Origin: Thereva unica
Lineage: Eukaryota; Arthropoda; Insecta; Diptera; Therevidae
Length of the DNA stretch: 64,000 nucleotides
Direction of reading: 5' to 3'
Assembly: GCA_949987705.1 (NCBI GenBank)
Contig: OX465281.1
Span: 164,872,393 to 164,936,392, forward strand
The notes under the pieces are model-generated. The model made no database searches, was not told the DNA's origin, and saw only the letters and a list, made by a program, of their open reading frames with translations. How positions within the stretch are numbered: position 1 is the first letter of the stretch; every line of letters begins with the position of its first letter. Positions 17,265-29,734 of the stretch are shown in pieces. The position numbers and the translations under genes were made by a program.

Positions 17265-19240
17265 CACGATATCGTCCCAACCACAAAACATATCGGCTTA
17301 CAGGTGCAGTTCGAAGAGTATTAACCAAAATATGATCTGAAAAGATTTTCATAAAATTCGGTCGTTTTTTTTGTTTAAACGACCTTCGTGATTTTGGTAC
17401 TTGCACGATACCGCTCAAACCAAAAACTATATCGACTTCTTTGAGGTGCCGAAAGAAGAATATTAACGAAACTTTTCTAATATCTAATAAACTTGATGGA
17501 AGGAGACCCGCTCTAAAGGAAGTGAAATTTTTGTATTCTGCTCAGCGATAGATATCCAACAAAACATCACTTGTCAAAACCCGACAAACTTTAAAAATCA
17601 AAAAATTACGTTACCCTTTACAATGTCCGACAGTTTCAGGAAATTGCGCTTCAACCCAGGATTTCCAGTTGCAGTCACCTGTTCTTTTGGGTCAAGTTTG
17701 ACAAGTACTTTACATTGATTAGTTTTGCTAATATCTCCGGAAAGTTTTAGAATTTCCAAATGAACTCATTCGCTTCCCAGTCTATCAACGGCGCACAGTA
17801 GGATAAAGTGCCGAAACGCAGGCCAAAACCCCTAAAATGGAGATTCTATTTCGGGACTTTCTCTTTGCGGAATTTTAAGTAGAGGCCCCGAGGGTCTCAG
17901 AACATCTGTCCTCGGGGTACAGGTACGTTTTCTCTCTTTGTAGGATCAGTTCGAAAGTATCCGTTTCACGAGACGCAGCTATTGAAATTTCTAACACATA
18001 TTGTGGTTTGAAATTAACTAACAATTAATGCTTTTGAGAAGTTTCAAAATGGATTCTGTTCGTGAAGGTGAGTGGAATTAAATCGAATACGTATAATCGT
18101 GAAATGTTCATTGCAGAATTATTGATATAGTTATATCAAAATGCTTACAAGATAAAAGCGCATTTTTATCTATCGAAAATGCATTCTTATCCACAAGTAT
18201 CAAATTACATTAAGAATAAAAATGTCCCTTGCAGACTGATCGTCAGCAAATTTTATGATTAAGAGTCGGCTGCAATATCATGTTGCATCCGCCTCAGTGA
18301 CATCCATATATTCTCATTACTGATAGATTTAGAGATTTAAGTTAGTTGCTTTTCATCATCCTTGTATTACGGTCTCTAAACTTCGTTCCACCTTTTTTTT
18401 TTGTTAGATTACTGTTTTTTTTTTAACGTCTTTATTGTGTTTTCTAAAATAAAGAACAATAGTGGAAAAAATGTGTTCCATTTAATCATTATTATATAAA
18501 TTTAAATAAATCAACTTTTTTACAAAACGCAGAGAAAAACTAATTTTTCAAATAACTTAAAGTTTATTAGTCGTCCTCGCTCGTTTTTTTTTTTTTCACT
18601 TGTCATAGTCTAAATAAAAAAACAAGAACTAAATTAACGTGCGAATTTGGAGATACAATTTTTTTTCTGAAATCGCGAAAAAATCGTGGCAGAGCAGACA
18701 AAAAGTTCCGAAATGGCAAGGAATCTCTTGGAAACTATATAACCAGGGGTTTTCGAGGTCGCTGATTACGAATTTGACATTATTTTTTCAAAAAACACAC
18801 TGAAGATGAAACTGATGTGTCAGCGACCTCGAAAACCGCCGGGTACAGAATTTTATCCGCGAATATGAATTTTTTCATGTAGTCGTCCGCCATATTGGAT
18901 CCGCCATCTTGTTTTCTAAAAAAATAATATCAAATTCGTAATCAGCGACCTCGAAAACCTCCGAGTATACAATTTCACGAAGATTACTTAACTTTTTGAT
19001 GTTTTGGCCGGCTTTTTGGCAATTTGTCCTACTGTGCGGCGCTTCAACACGCTCAATACGAATTCGAACACCCACTTTAGGGTAGCGAACGAAGTACGAA
19101 GGAAATGTTTGTTTGCTAACGTTTAGGAAAAACAAATTCTCTAGAAAAATCTTATAGATTTACCTGTATTATAGTTATTTGAACTAGCTTCTCTCAGGAT
19201 TACTTTGCCATCAGTTCTGATACTAATCAATTTCCCTCTA
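17265..19240 (+). mobile_element. HINE fragment interrupted by a Transib-like element
   Basis: Units with CTGCACGATATCG run from 17265. The non-repeat 3' body ('aacaaaacatcacttgtcaaa', 'cgcttcccag') runs to 17793, is broken by the insertion at 17794-19036, and continues at 19037 ('cggcgcttcaacacgctcaa') to about 19240, where it decays before the family 3' end. Confidence 0.7.
17794..19036. mobile_element. Transib-like non-autonomous DNA transposon
   Basis: 1243 bp. The ends are CACAGTAGGATAAAGTGCCG and, inverted, CACAGTAGGACAAATTGCCA; similarity continues through GGCCAAAAC, so the imperfect TIR is about 36 bp. It is flanked by CGGCG at 17789-17793 and 19037-19041, and other HINE copies show the empty site CAACGGCGCTT. 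A GC-rich 5-bp duplication and a CAC-start terminus fit Transib, the group related to RAG1 recombinase. No transposase ORF. Interior inverted repeats occur at about 18747-18800 and 18913-18965 (sharing 'tttcgaggtcgctgattacg'). Confidence 0.75.
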
Positions 19241-19241
19241 G

Positions 19242-19856
19242 TGCTAATAGTCCATGGAAATGGTACTTTAACATTGCAAAAATGCAGGACAAGGTTTTAT
19301 TTTTGTAATGTCTAGGGCCGGGGGGGGGGGGGTCAGTGATAGCTTAAGCTTGAGTTTTCGGAACTCTAACTCTCCCCTTTGGCTACTATATGAGCCGTTT
19401 ATTTTGAAAGTGGCATAAATCAATCACTTTGTTTTTAAAATTTGTTTGTTTAAAAAAGAAAAGATACCGTTCAATTGTATTTAGTGTTGCCATTAACTCG
19501 ATTTTTTTGAAAAAGTGACTTATGCCACTTTCAAAATAAACGGCTCATATGTCCTAAAAGATATTACAGAAAATTTGATGGAACATTTTTTGTTTAGAAT
19601 TAAATTATCTACAATTTACTAGCAAGAAATTTTGTGGTAAAATGAATAATTAAGAAGTTATAAGCCTTAGAACACAAAAATTAGTCACAATGTTTTCTTT
19701 TAAAGGCTTTAACCTTTTTTCCTTCAACTTAAAAAAAAAAATAATAACAAGTTTGTCGATGTTTGAGTAATGTAATAAAATTTTTTCGCATTTTTTCGGG
19801 TTTTTATTGCTGTTGTGCTATGTTTTACAAGGCACGATATGGTTTAAAATAAAATT
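19242..19856. other. Non-coding stretch with MITE and G-tract
   Basis: No ORF of interest. Contains a run of G at about 19319-19332 and the small inverted-repeat element at 19390-19549. Otherwise unassigned AT-rich DNA. Confidence 0.5.
19390..19549. mobile_element. MITE with TGAGCCGTTTATTTTGAAAG termini
   Basis: TGAGCCGTTTATTTTGAAAG at the left is mirrored by CTTTCAAAATAAACGGCTCA at the right, and pairing extends into GTGGCATAA. TA flanks both sides, as for mariner-like MITEs. About 160 bp, non-coding. Confidence 0.8.
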
Positions 19857-21453
19857 CTTTGAAATTTTCAACCTTCATTTTTCAAGGTCCCAAAAGCATT
19901 TTAAGCAAAAATTTGAGAGGAAGTACATTTTTTTTGTGATAGACTAGAGGCTTAGGGAAAGCCCCTTTGTACTGTTCGACAATCTATTTTTTTTTTTTTC
20001 GTATAAAATGTCGAACAACAGCTCTAGCCGGAAGATAGATAGTAGAAAGAGAGAGAGAAGTAGGAAGGAGCTAGCCGACATATTTTGTTGCACCTACTTC
20101 CAATCATTTCGCGACTCTGGCATCGGGGCATTTGAGAAACAACTCGCTGGAGTGTTATGCCTCCTGAAACGATTTGAATCTCATCAGCGGGGAAGGCTAT
20201 AACAGGAGAAATCAGGAATGTAAAGAAGGGAGAAGAAAGAAGGAAAGTTATGTGGGTGGGAAAGTGGAAAAGGCGAAGGACCGTTGGGGTGCCCGGGATT
20301 TGAACCTGGGACCTCTGGGATAGTAGTCAGGCGCCATACCCCTAGCCTACCGAGGCCCCATATGTGTGTGTGTGTGCGTACGAATGTAGTCATTTTTTCC
20401 TGCACGATATCGCGCGAACCAAAAAAAATAAAGATTTTGGGGTGTCGTTCGAAGCGTACTAACTACAATATAATTTGGAGATTTTTATAATATTCTGTCG
20501 AGCCGTTGTTTGGTTTAAAGCACATAAGTGATTTTTGTACCTGCACGATATCGAGCTAACTTTGAGGTGCGTTTTGAAGAATATTAACCAAAATATGATC
20601 TCAAAAGATTTTCATAAAATTCAATCGAACCGCTTTTTGTTCAAACGACGTTCGTTATTTTTGTACTTGCACGATACCGCGCGAACCAAAAACTGTACCG
20701 ACTTCTTTGAGGTGCCGACAGAATGAGGTGCCCTGAAAAAAAAAACTTCATAAAATTCGGTCGGGCACTTTTTTGTTGAAATGGAAAAACTTCGGATAGG
20801 TAAGTGTCAGCAAGACCTTAAATTAATAAGTTTTGCTAATATCTAATAAGCTCGACGGAATGAGACACGTTATAAGCGATGTGATCTTTTTTGGATTCTG
20901 CACAACGATAGCCTTCGAACAAAACATCACTTGTCAAAATCCGACAATTTTTATAAATCGTACAAAAATTTCGTTACCCTTTACAAACATCACGAATTTT
21001 TCTAACCTTGGGTGAGCATTTTTTTGACGGGGAATTGTTTGTTTCAGGAAATTGCGGTTCATCCCGGCATTCCCAGTAGTTACCGAAAATTTTTTTCTTT
21101 TTGGTCAAGTCTGACAAGTACCTACTATCTCCGGAAAGCTTTCCAAATGAAGTCATTCTCTCCCCAGTTTATCGGCGGCGCTTCAATACGCTCAATACGA
21201 ATTCGAACACTCGCGAACGAAGTACAAACGTAAAAACATTTTCTTTGGAAAAATGTTTTAGATTAACTACTATTACAGTTATTTGAACTAACTTCTCTCA
21301 GAATTACTTTAACACCAGTTCTGATACTAGTCAATTTTCCGCTAGTGCTTAACGTATTGATATTTTGTAAGAAGACACTTTATTCCGTCTACGCTCATCA
21401 TACTGGGAACTTGATCGTGTGGACCGAAGGGGTCAAACCCACATCCCAACTAG
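19857..21453 (+). mobile_element. HINE copy with nested SINE
   Basis: Begins in the 5' region ('tttttcaaggtccc', 'gcattttaagcaaaaattt'), is interrupted by the SINE at 19925-20359, and resumes in the GT microsatellite and CCTGCACGATATCGCG units. The unique body follows (about 20860-21330) and it ends at CTAG (21450-21453) followed by TT. The 5' terminus itself is degraded. Confidence 0.75.
19925..20359 (-). mobile_element. tRNA-derived SINE (minus)
   Basis: In reverse: a tRNA-like head starting GGGGCCTCGG with A-box-like TAGGCTAGGGGTA and B box GGTTCAAATCC, then a body shared with 31705-32200, ending in poly(A) (here poly(T), about 19925-19932). Pol III promoter boxes are inferred. Not a tRNA gene, since acceptor pairing is poor. 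Confidence 0.85.
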
Positions 21454-24160
21454 TTGCTTCTTTGGTTCATTATTATAAGATTCATTGAGATGCAATAATT
21501 ATGTAACAGTTTATTTGGGTAATGAATTTTTCGTTCTAGTTAGTTCTTAATTTTTGTAACTCTTTTAGTGTCTCTTTTATGTTTTAACAGCAATCTGCCA
21601 CTGTTATGATTATGAAGACTACAAACAAACTGAAAACTGTTTATAGTTTAACTTTAAAATATTTCTAGCAAACTTCCATTATTCCTAATTAATTTTTGTT
21701 CATATTACATTAAATGTAACACATTTCTAAAATAATTTTTGGTGATCGATCTTATTTTAACTGATTTTTTTGATTAATTGTGGCGGATCTTAACTTGGAG
21801 AGTTTTCCTTCTTTGTTTTAAAGATGCAATTACAGAAGCATAATAAAAGTCTCTATGCACTACTTCTGAAACAAATAACTTAAATGGAGAAACCTTAATC
21901 CTAAGTTTCATTCTTCTACTCCGATCTTCCACGCCATAAAACCGTAGATGCCCTTAACAAACAAAATTAAAATATTTGAGCACGAGAAGACTGATTGTCT
22001 TGTTCGTTCTTAAAGTCACAATGTATATACAGTTTTACGAGTATGTGACAAAAAACGAAACCCCTAAAAAATCACCACCTTTCATGTATGCATGTATGTA
22101 TATTCGTACCACCCCACGTTACTGCATTAACTGACTTCAAATCTCAACAAATAATGATACTTCATGCTGCGAAGCGTGTTCCGTTGAGCTGTAATAATCC
22201 TGGTTGGAAGTATTAACAACAAGTAGCTATCTGCTTCGGCTGCTTATGTATTTTGAAACTCCCTGACATTTTCAGGACGTGATTCCCAGAGGAACTTCCA
22301 TAACATGTTGTTGCTAAAACCATACTGAAAACCTTATTCATACACTAGCTTGTTACAATTTAAAGTTCTAAAGAAGTAGGGTGGGATGCTTAACTGTGTC
22401 ACCCCCTCCTCCCGGTTAGAAGCACCAAAAAATCAATATCCTGACCAATAAAACCAATTATTGCTTTTGTTACGAAATGGTGATAAGTATTTTGAAATTA
22501 GGATAACATTTCCCCTCAGGTGTAGTCGAGTTTGTGAGCAAAAATTGCTAAACATCGCTGTAGACCCATTTTAATTTCCCGCAAACAGACTCGTTTCTGG
22601 GGTGAAAAAGTGGTTTTGAAAAGGCTTTTTCTGTTACCATAAAACTTTTCGCAAGAAGTCTTTCACGTTATGTCAATAAATCTGGCTATATTGCATATAA
22701 AAAGAGACTTTCTGGTGGAATTTTCAAAGTTTTTTAATCTTTTGTGTTTGCTTGTTTTTTATTTCGTGGAAAAAATATGTTTGCGAATGCGGTAAGATTC
22801 TGATGAGGATACTGTGTTTTTAAACAATTTCACTTTGAACAGCGGTAACGATTTTTTGAAAGAGTGCGCCATTAAGTTAAATTGATAAGGAGACTTTACT
22901 GAAGTTGTTTAACAGCTCGAAGAGAGATTATTAAATTGATATAATACTATGTACATTTAGTTTAACCGAAAAGGTTTCCATAGACGCAGTTATTAGTAAA
23001 GCTATCCATTAACTCTTAATGAGCCTGACTTTAAGGATCTCACTACTTACTACCCAGCTAGCATTGAATTAAATTTGTAACCAATTTTTGTTACAATTAT
23101 GTCGAAATCCAGTTTTTTTAAACAATTGTAGTCACATGTAAATTGTATTATTGCTTCGAATTAGCAATTTGCAACAAATAATCCGGTACACTACAGTTTT
23201 AATTTTGTTACGAAAAAATGCACTTGTTGTAAAATGTTCCCATAAAATATGCAAAAAAATATGGCATATTTAAATTAAATTAAAGTTATTAAAATATTTC
23301 TCCTGTCACAAATAGAGGTATAGTTGTTTTCAAACCTCGTGACATCCCGCGCATGTTCCCCAGCTAAGCTCTTAAAAATGTTTAAAAGTTCAAACAAAAG
23401 CTTCAGTTAACTCCTCCTATCAAATCACTTGCTGCCATGTAATCAGTCGCGACTGCGTATTGCAACCGGGAGGTGTATCTTTCTGGGACTTCAATGATTA
23501 TTTAAAAAATTTACAAATTATGACTGAAAAACACCCGTTTTTATATATTTTTTTTTATTTAAGGTTATTATATTTTACACATATGCTACAGAAATAATTT
23601 CTACTAAAAAATACGAAATTTGTGTTTTTATCACTTTGATTACTAGATTGTTGACATTTCCTGCCAGTCGCACACGCGCTTCTGCCCGGGAAGGTTGTGT
23701 TGCTTGCGACTGGGGAACTGTCGGTTTATGAAAGAAAACGCTCATTTATTCAAAGGAATTTTTTTCAGCATTTTTTTTAAATTATTTTAAATTTAGAAAT
23801 GAGAAATATTTTGCATAAATAAAGTAAAATTATGCTTATTATGTTGAATAAACTGCCTTTGTTGAGCAGGGGCTTTACATGTATTTAAAAGCTCTGCTCA
23901 ACACATAGAAAGATAAATTAACTTTATTCATTCGGCATGCGCGCATCCCTTCCCAAATTATTTTGTTGAGTTTTTTCAGTGTTTGTTGCCGTTTTAACTA
24001 AAAAAAGGGGAAATGATAGAACATTATTTCTAAAATTTGGCAACGAGGTGCGCAGAACTGCTCAAATTTTTGGTGTCACGGAGTTTAAAAAATTCTATAC
24101 TAGGTAGCAACCTTAGTGTGACTAAGTTGTTGTAAGTTTTTATCAAGTCAGTGTTACATT
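21454..24160. other. 2.7-kb non-coding stretch, one old repeat only
   Basis: No ORF above background and no terminal repeats recognised. Content is the dispersed repeat at 23362-23870 and scattered A/T runs. It may be old decayed elements or genuine intergenic DNA. Confidence 0.5.
23362..23870 (+). repeat. Old dispersed repeat, copy B
   Basis: Homologous in inverted orientation to 17090-17215 (its first 125 bases) and to 15786-15948 (its last 330 bases, patchily). It shows what the disrupted copy A looked like before the MITE and HINE insertions. No ORF. Confidence 0.6.
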
Positions 24161-24164
24161 TTAA

Positions 24165-24500
24165 GGCTACGTTCAGACGACGATTATTCGATTCGAGTCT
24201 TTCACGAATACGTTTTTATCGAATACGAGACGATAATTCACACGGGACTATTCGATTCGATTGTTTCACGTTCTGGGTACATGCTCTATTAAGGGAATGG
24301 TCCACAACGACAAAAAAAAATTAAAAAACTTTTTCAGATCTTGAGAAATGACGAACTGAAGTTTTTTAATTATTTTCGTATGTCGATAGCTAGCTTTGAC
24401 GATTTATTAGCAAGATTAGAAAATTCGACTCTTCCGCGTATAAATACAAATATGAGGCTATGCATCAGTACGAAAATTAAAGTAGCCGCCGAGTTTACTC
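24165..24500 (+). pseudogene. PIF/Harbinger transposase 5' fragment
   Basis: The translation of 24329-24490 contains FFNYFRMSIASFDDLLARL and NTNMRLCIS, characteristic of the N-terminal part of HARBI1-like (DDE_Tnp_4) transposases in insects. Upstream at about 24166 'ggctacgttcagacgacgat' resembles a terminal inverted repeat. The catalytic region is missing; a LINE fragment in the opposite orientation follows at 24600. Confidence 0.6.
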
Positions 24501-24599
24501 CGCGGAATAGAACCTGGTGGGTTCTGTCGGCTAGGTACGACTGGAACCATACTACAAGGGAATGCGGAAAACCTAATTTCTTTAGTTTAAGAACTATTA

Positions 24600-25310
24600 T
24601 AGAGTGAGAGAGCTTGTCGAAAGCCTTACTGAAGTCTGTATAAACACAGTCAGTTTGGCAACCAGTGACAAAGCCTCAGACTGTGTGTGAAGAGAACTCT
24701 AGTAAATTAGTAGTAGTGGAACGAGCTGCAAGAAATCCATGTTGGTTTGTTGAGATAAGTCTCTTGCAGATAGGGGAGATAGCAGAACAAATAATAGATT
24801 CGAAGAGTTTTGGTATAGACGATAACTTCGCAATTAGAGATTTCGTTCTTACAGCCCATTTTATGGACAGATATTATAAAAGAGTTCTTCCATAAGGTTG
24901 GGAAGCGCCCTTTATTTAGGGATTTTTGAAATAAACATAGTAGAGGAGACAGTAGATCCTCTGCACAGGATTTTAAAACAGCTGGAGGGACTCCATCAGG
25001 GCCGGACAAAAATCTTGTGGAATTTCATTCATATGTTTTGAGAACTTTGAAAAGGTACCAGGAGGCCAGAGCGTGGCTCCAGGTGGCCAGAACCAAAAGC
25101 TTTTCAGCGGTATTGGGCGGTGCAGTCAAGATGAAAGACGCAACCGGTTTGGAGACATTGCTGACCTTCCTACAGAAGACTGTAGCAGGATTAATAGCTT
25201 TCCCCATTAGGTATTCTTTAATTGCCTCGCACGTAGTTTCAGGGGAGAAACGCGAAATGAAAATTGTTGATAGAGTAAAACGATCGGTGAGATGTGTTGA
25301 AGACCGCACA
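24600..25310 (-). pseudogene. LINE 2-family fragment, ORF1 end joined to RT
   Basis: Read on the minus strand, 25310-25025 encodes an ORF1-like C-terminus (FSPETTCEAIKEYLMG, PPNTAEKLLVLATW), and 25010-24600 encodes RT segments GPDGVPPAVLKSCAEDL, GRFPTLWKNSFI, then disrupted palm sequence. The endonuclease that should lie between them is absent, so there is a large internal deletion. Its RT is close to LINE 2. Confidence 0.75.
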
Positions 25311-25317
25311 ACTACAA

Positions 25318-26313
25318 CACGTTTGACCCCTTCGGTCCACACGATTAACTTCCCAGTATGATGAACGAAGATGGAATAAACTGACTTCCTACAAAATAGT
25401 AATACGTTTAGAACTAGTGGAAAATTGGCTAGTAGCAGAACTGATGACAAACAATCCTGAGAGAAGCTAGTTCAAATAACTATAATAGTATTAAATCCAC
25501 AAGATTTTTGTAGAGAATTTGTTTTTCCTGAACGTAAGCAAACAAACATGTCCTTCGTATTTCGTTCGCTGCACTAAAGCGGGTGTTCAAATTCGTATTG
25601 AGCGTGCTGAAGAGCCGTTGACAAACTGAGAAGCGAATGACTTCATTTGGAAATTCCAAAGCTTTCCGGAGATATTAGCAAAACTGTAACTGTTAAGCAC
25701 TTGTCAGACTTGACCAAAAAGAACAAATTTTGCGGTTCCCGGGATGAACCGCAATTTCCTGAAACTGTATCTCGTGTAGAAAACAATTCCCCGTCAAAAG
25801 AGGAAGAGGAAGAGCCAAGGTTTGAAAAATTCGCGCTGTTTGTAAAGGCTAACAAAATTTTGGACGATTTTGAAAGGTTGCCGGATTTTGAAAAGTGATG
25901 TTTTGTTCGAAGGCTATCCCTGTGAAGAACGCTGAAATATCACTTCGTTTAGAACGGGTCTCATTCCATCGAGTTTATTAGATATTAGCAAAACTTGTCA
26001 ATTTAAGGTCTTTCTGACAATTAGCCGTAGTTATTCTATTCAAACAAAAAATACCCGACCGAAGATTATGAAATTTTTTCTGAGCATTTCTTCGTTAATA
26101 TTCTTTTTTCGGCACCTCAATGAAGTCAATCTAGATTTTAGTTCGCGCGGTATCGTGCAGGAACAAAAATCATAAACTTCGTTTAAACAAAAAAAAAAAA
26201 CGGTTCGACCGAATCTTATGAAAATCTTTTCAGATCATAGTTTGGGTAATACTCTTCGAACGACACGTCAACTAAGTCGATATCTTTTATAGTTCGCGCG
26301 ATATCATGCAGGT
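25318..26313 (-). mobile_element. HINE copy, truncated at both ends (minus)
   Basis: Starts in 'ttgaccccttcggtccacac' (3' end without its CTAG), passes through the unique body and ends after two tandem units (TATCGTGCAGG at about 26153; ATATCATGCAGG at about 26303), where LINE 3 begins. The 83-codon ORF at 25647-25898 lies in the body and is not recognised. Confidence 0.7.
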
Positions 26314-26410
26314 GAGTCTGGACTGTGCCTCGGTGAAGTGCGCAAAAAACTGAAACAATAAATATAACTACAAAAACAACACAAAAAACAAAAAAAACTT
26401 ATAACACATA

Positions 26411-26441
<31 letters not shown>

Positions 26442-29400
26442 AAACAAATTAATAAACCACCAAAATAATAACATAAATCACAAAACAAACAATAACATAA
26501 AAAATAATAATTATAAAACATAAACAAAAAACCAAGCGAAGGCCACCAACAACAACAATAACCGAAGGACCGACGGACAACACGTAAGTTTCTTCCACCC
26601 GCTTCCCGCGCTTCCTGCCGGTCGCTCCGGCGCTGCAGCCTTAATCGGTCAGCTGATAGGAGTCGTCTTGTTTTAGCAGGCATAACACTGCAACAAGGCT
26701 ACTCCCGTTAGCTCCGATGGATGCATCGCCGGTGCGGCCGGCTATAAATGAGGTCATGGACCTCACGCAAAACAGTCCCCAATGTGACAATGATTTTATA
26801 ATCAATTTTTGTAACATTCGGGGACTGAATGCGAACTTCCTGGCCGTTACGTGCGAGTTACTCCTCCATACCCCTGCTATTTTCGCACTGAGTGAAACCC
26901 AAGTGTTACCAGATCTTGATTTAGATCGATTTCAGGTGACAGGGTATAACTTCGTGCACAACTTTTCCGCCCATAGGGGATTAGCCATATATATTAGGAA
27001 TGACGTGGCCTTTTAGAAGGTGTACAGTAGTACATCCTCTGATTTTAATCATCTTTGGATTAAAATAATTATCCACAGCCACGTCATATTTTTCTGTTTT
27101 TTATATAGGACTCCTAATATTAGTAATGAGGCCACCACCTCAGCCTTCGATGCTATTTCCGAACAGATTTCCGGATTTTTATTTTCCCACCCGGAAAGCG
27201 AAATCATTGTTGCGGGTGATTTCAAAGTTCACAATGTACATTGGCTAAATTACTCAAATGGCACCAGTGTTCCTGGCAAAGACGCCGAGCTCTTTGCGAG
27301 CCTCTACAACTTGCACCGAATTGTCAAATGTCCGACGAGAGTCCCTGATATTCCAGGTCAAGGAGCCCATCTCCTTGACCTGTTTCTTACTTCCCATCCG
27401 ACGCGGTACTCCATCAAGGTTAGCTCACCCCTTGGCAACTCGGACCATAAACTAATTAGCGCTTATTTCCCATATCCATCCTCGACCACAACCACCACAG
27501 CTCCTAAAAGAACTGTGTGGCACTATGGGAAAGCCAACTGGTTGGGTCTTATTCGCTTCTTCCAGGCCACTGACTGGGATTTGTGTTTCCGTAATGCCAA
27601 TGCGAACTATGCGGCCCTCTGTGTCACCAAAATTATTCGAGCGGGTATGCGCTTGTTCATCCCTCACTCTACCAAATCTGTGAAGCCTAGGCCGAACAAA
27701 TGGTTCAATTGGGAATGTATGAACGCAATCAAAGCTAAAGAAGCCGCCTATAGAGCATACAGACGTTCGCCTAATGAGCCACTTCGTCGTGAGTACATCA
27801 AACTGAGAAACTCCTGTAACTCCATCATCAGGAAAGTCAAATCATCATTTGATGATAGATTGAGAAGTAAGATTCTTAACTCCACTACAGGCAGCAAAAA
27901 CTTCTGGTCCTTGGTAACCGCCATCAAGAAGAATTTTACTTCCTCCTCAACACCTCCTTTTAATCACAACAAGGAAGTGATAACAGAAAGCAAACCCAAG
28001 GCCGACCTATTAGCTTCTCTGTTCGCCGCAAATTCTTCTTTACACGATGCTGCTATGTCACCCCCCACTCTCGAGAATACCACCCACTCAATGGGCGGAG
28101 TTCACTTCAGGACTCGCGAGGTGTTTAGGTGTCTCAAGGAACTCGACGCCAATAAATCCATTGGTCCCGACAAAATCCCCCCTATGGTACTTAAAAAATG
28201 TGCCCCACCTTTGGCTAAGCCCCTGCGCAAACTTTTTGCCCTGTCTTACTTCTCCGGAGTGTATCCCGACTCTTGGAAACTAGCTCATGTTCAGCCAATC
28301 CCAAAAAAAGGTGAAGCAAGCGACCCCTTAAACTACCGCCCAATAGCAATTACTTCTGTTCTCTCCAAAATCATGGAGACAATAATCAATAAAAGGCTGA
28401 TGAAATATCTAGATTCCAACCAAATTATACACGACAGGCAATACGGCTTCAGATCTAAACGGTCTACTGGCGATTTGCTTGTGTGTTTAACTGAGCGTAT
28501 CAACCAAAGCATTCACAGCTTTGGTGAGTCTAGCCTGGTTGCTCTAGATATATCAAAGGCTTTTGACAGAGTATGGCACCCAGCTCTGTTGAATAAACTC
28601 CAAGCTATTGGTATACACTTAGTTCTAAGGAACTGGATTAAGAGCTTTCTTTCATGCCGTACAATCAAGGTAGTATTGGATGGCGTCGAATCCAACCCCC
28701 ACGCCATTTCGGCCGGAGTTCCCCAGGGGTCAATTCTTTCACCCGCACTTTTTCTAATCTTCATTAATGATCTGCTCTCAATCCCCTCCAACAAACTTCA
28801 CTGCTTCGCTGATGACGGTACTCTGAATTTCTCTTACTCCTTCGACAATATAAGACAAGCACGTGCCAGACCTTGTCTTTACCACCGTTAACTGATGTCG
28901 GCTTCGATCAACCGGGATATCAAATCGATTCTTCATTGGGGCGAAATGAATCGCGTCGAATTCAATGCCACAAAAACGAAGCACTGTCTGATCTCCAACA
29001 AAAATTGTACCGACCTTCCTCCTGTCTCGGTGGATGGAGAGAATCTAACGGCTGACTCAACTCTCAACATCCTAGGGGTAACTTTAACGGAGCATTTGCG
29101 TTGGAACGATCACATATTCCAAATCGCCAAACAAGCCTCCCAATGCCTTGGATTTCTCAAGAGATGCAAGTTCCTCCTCCAGCCAGCCGCATTGGCTACA
29201 ATATACAAATCCTACATTCGGCCGCGCCTCGAATACAACTCGCATATCTGGGCAGGCGCCCCAAAAACCACCTTGGCTTGTCTCGACAAGGTGCAAAATC
29301 GTGCCCTCAAACTCATTGGTGATGGCCCCTTTCGCGCCTCCATAGACACCTTGAGCCACCGTAGGAATGTAGCAGCCCTCTCCATACTTTATCGCTATTA

Positions 29401-29650
29401 CCATGGCGAGTGTTCCACCGAAATTCAGAACATCCTGCCTGCACGGCAATACTTTTCCCGCAACACAAAACTAGCCCGCTCGGCTCACCCTCATACCCTA
29501 CAGCCCCTCGTTCACGCACAATACGGTTTAGAAGTTCGTTTATGAATAGAACAACTCGACTCGCAGTCAGTATTTCCGAACTCGTACAACACCTTAAAGT
29601 TCAAACGTGAGGTTCATCGTCATTTTCTTCTACACCCTCCAGACCCCCTC
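26314..29650 (+). pseudogene. Non-LTR retrotransposon (LINE 3), endonuclease-RT, nearly full ORF2
   Basis: The endonuclease starts at 26717 (NFCNIRGLNANF, FALSETQVL) and continues through an in-frame stop at 27014-27016 to VAGDFKVHNVHW and NSDHKLISAYF. RT follows: SIGPDKIPPMVLKKC, NYRPIAITSVLSKI, QYGFRSKRSTGDLLV, LDISKAFDRVW, SAGVPQGSILSPALF and catalytic CFADDGTLN (about 28802-28828). A frameshift near 28875 separates the C-terminal 216 codons (28895-29545; FLKRCKFLL, YIRPRLEYNSHIW). The 5' region 26314-26716 has an A-run (about 26418-26444) and no ORF1. Different lineage from LINES 1 and 2 (FADD rather than YADD). One stop and one shift: recently dead or mis-read. Confidence 0.9.
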
Positions 29651-29734
29651 TAACCTTTCCTACTCTCCTCTATTCTTCAAACCAAGCTACTACTAGACAT
29701 TGCACCATGAACTGAACGACATGACGGACTGGTA

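Noticed and set aside
19319..19332. Poly(G) run as a regulatory G-quadruplex
   Set aside because: A single homopolymer with no separated G tracts; may be a sequencing or assembly artefact.
25025..25450. 141-codon minus-strand ORF as a host gene
   Set aside because: It is a LINE ORF1 C-terminus, and its first ~45 codons run through HINE sequence.
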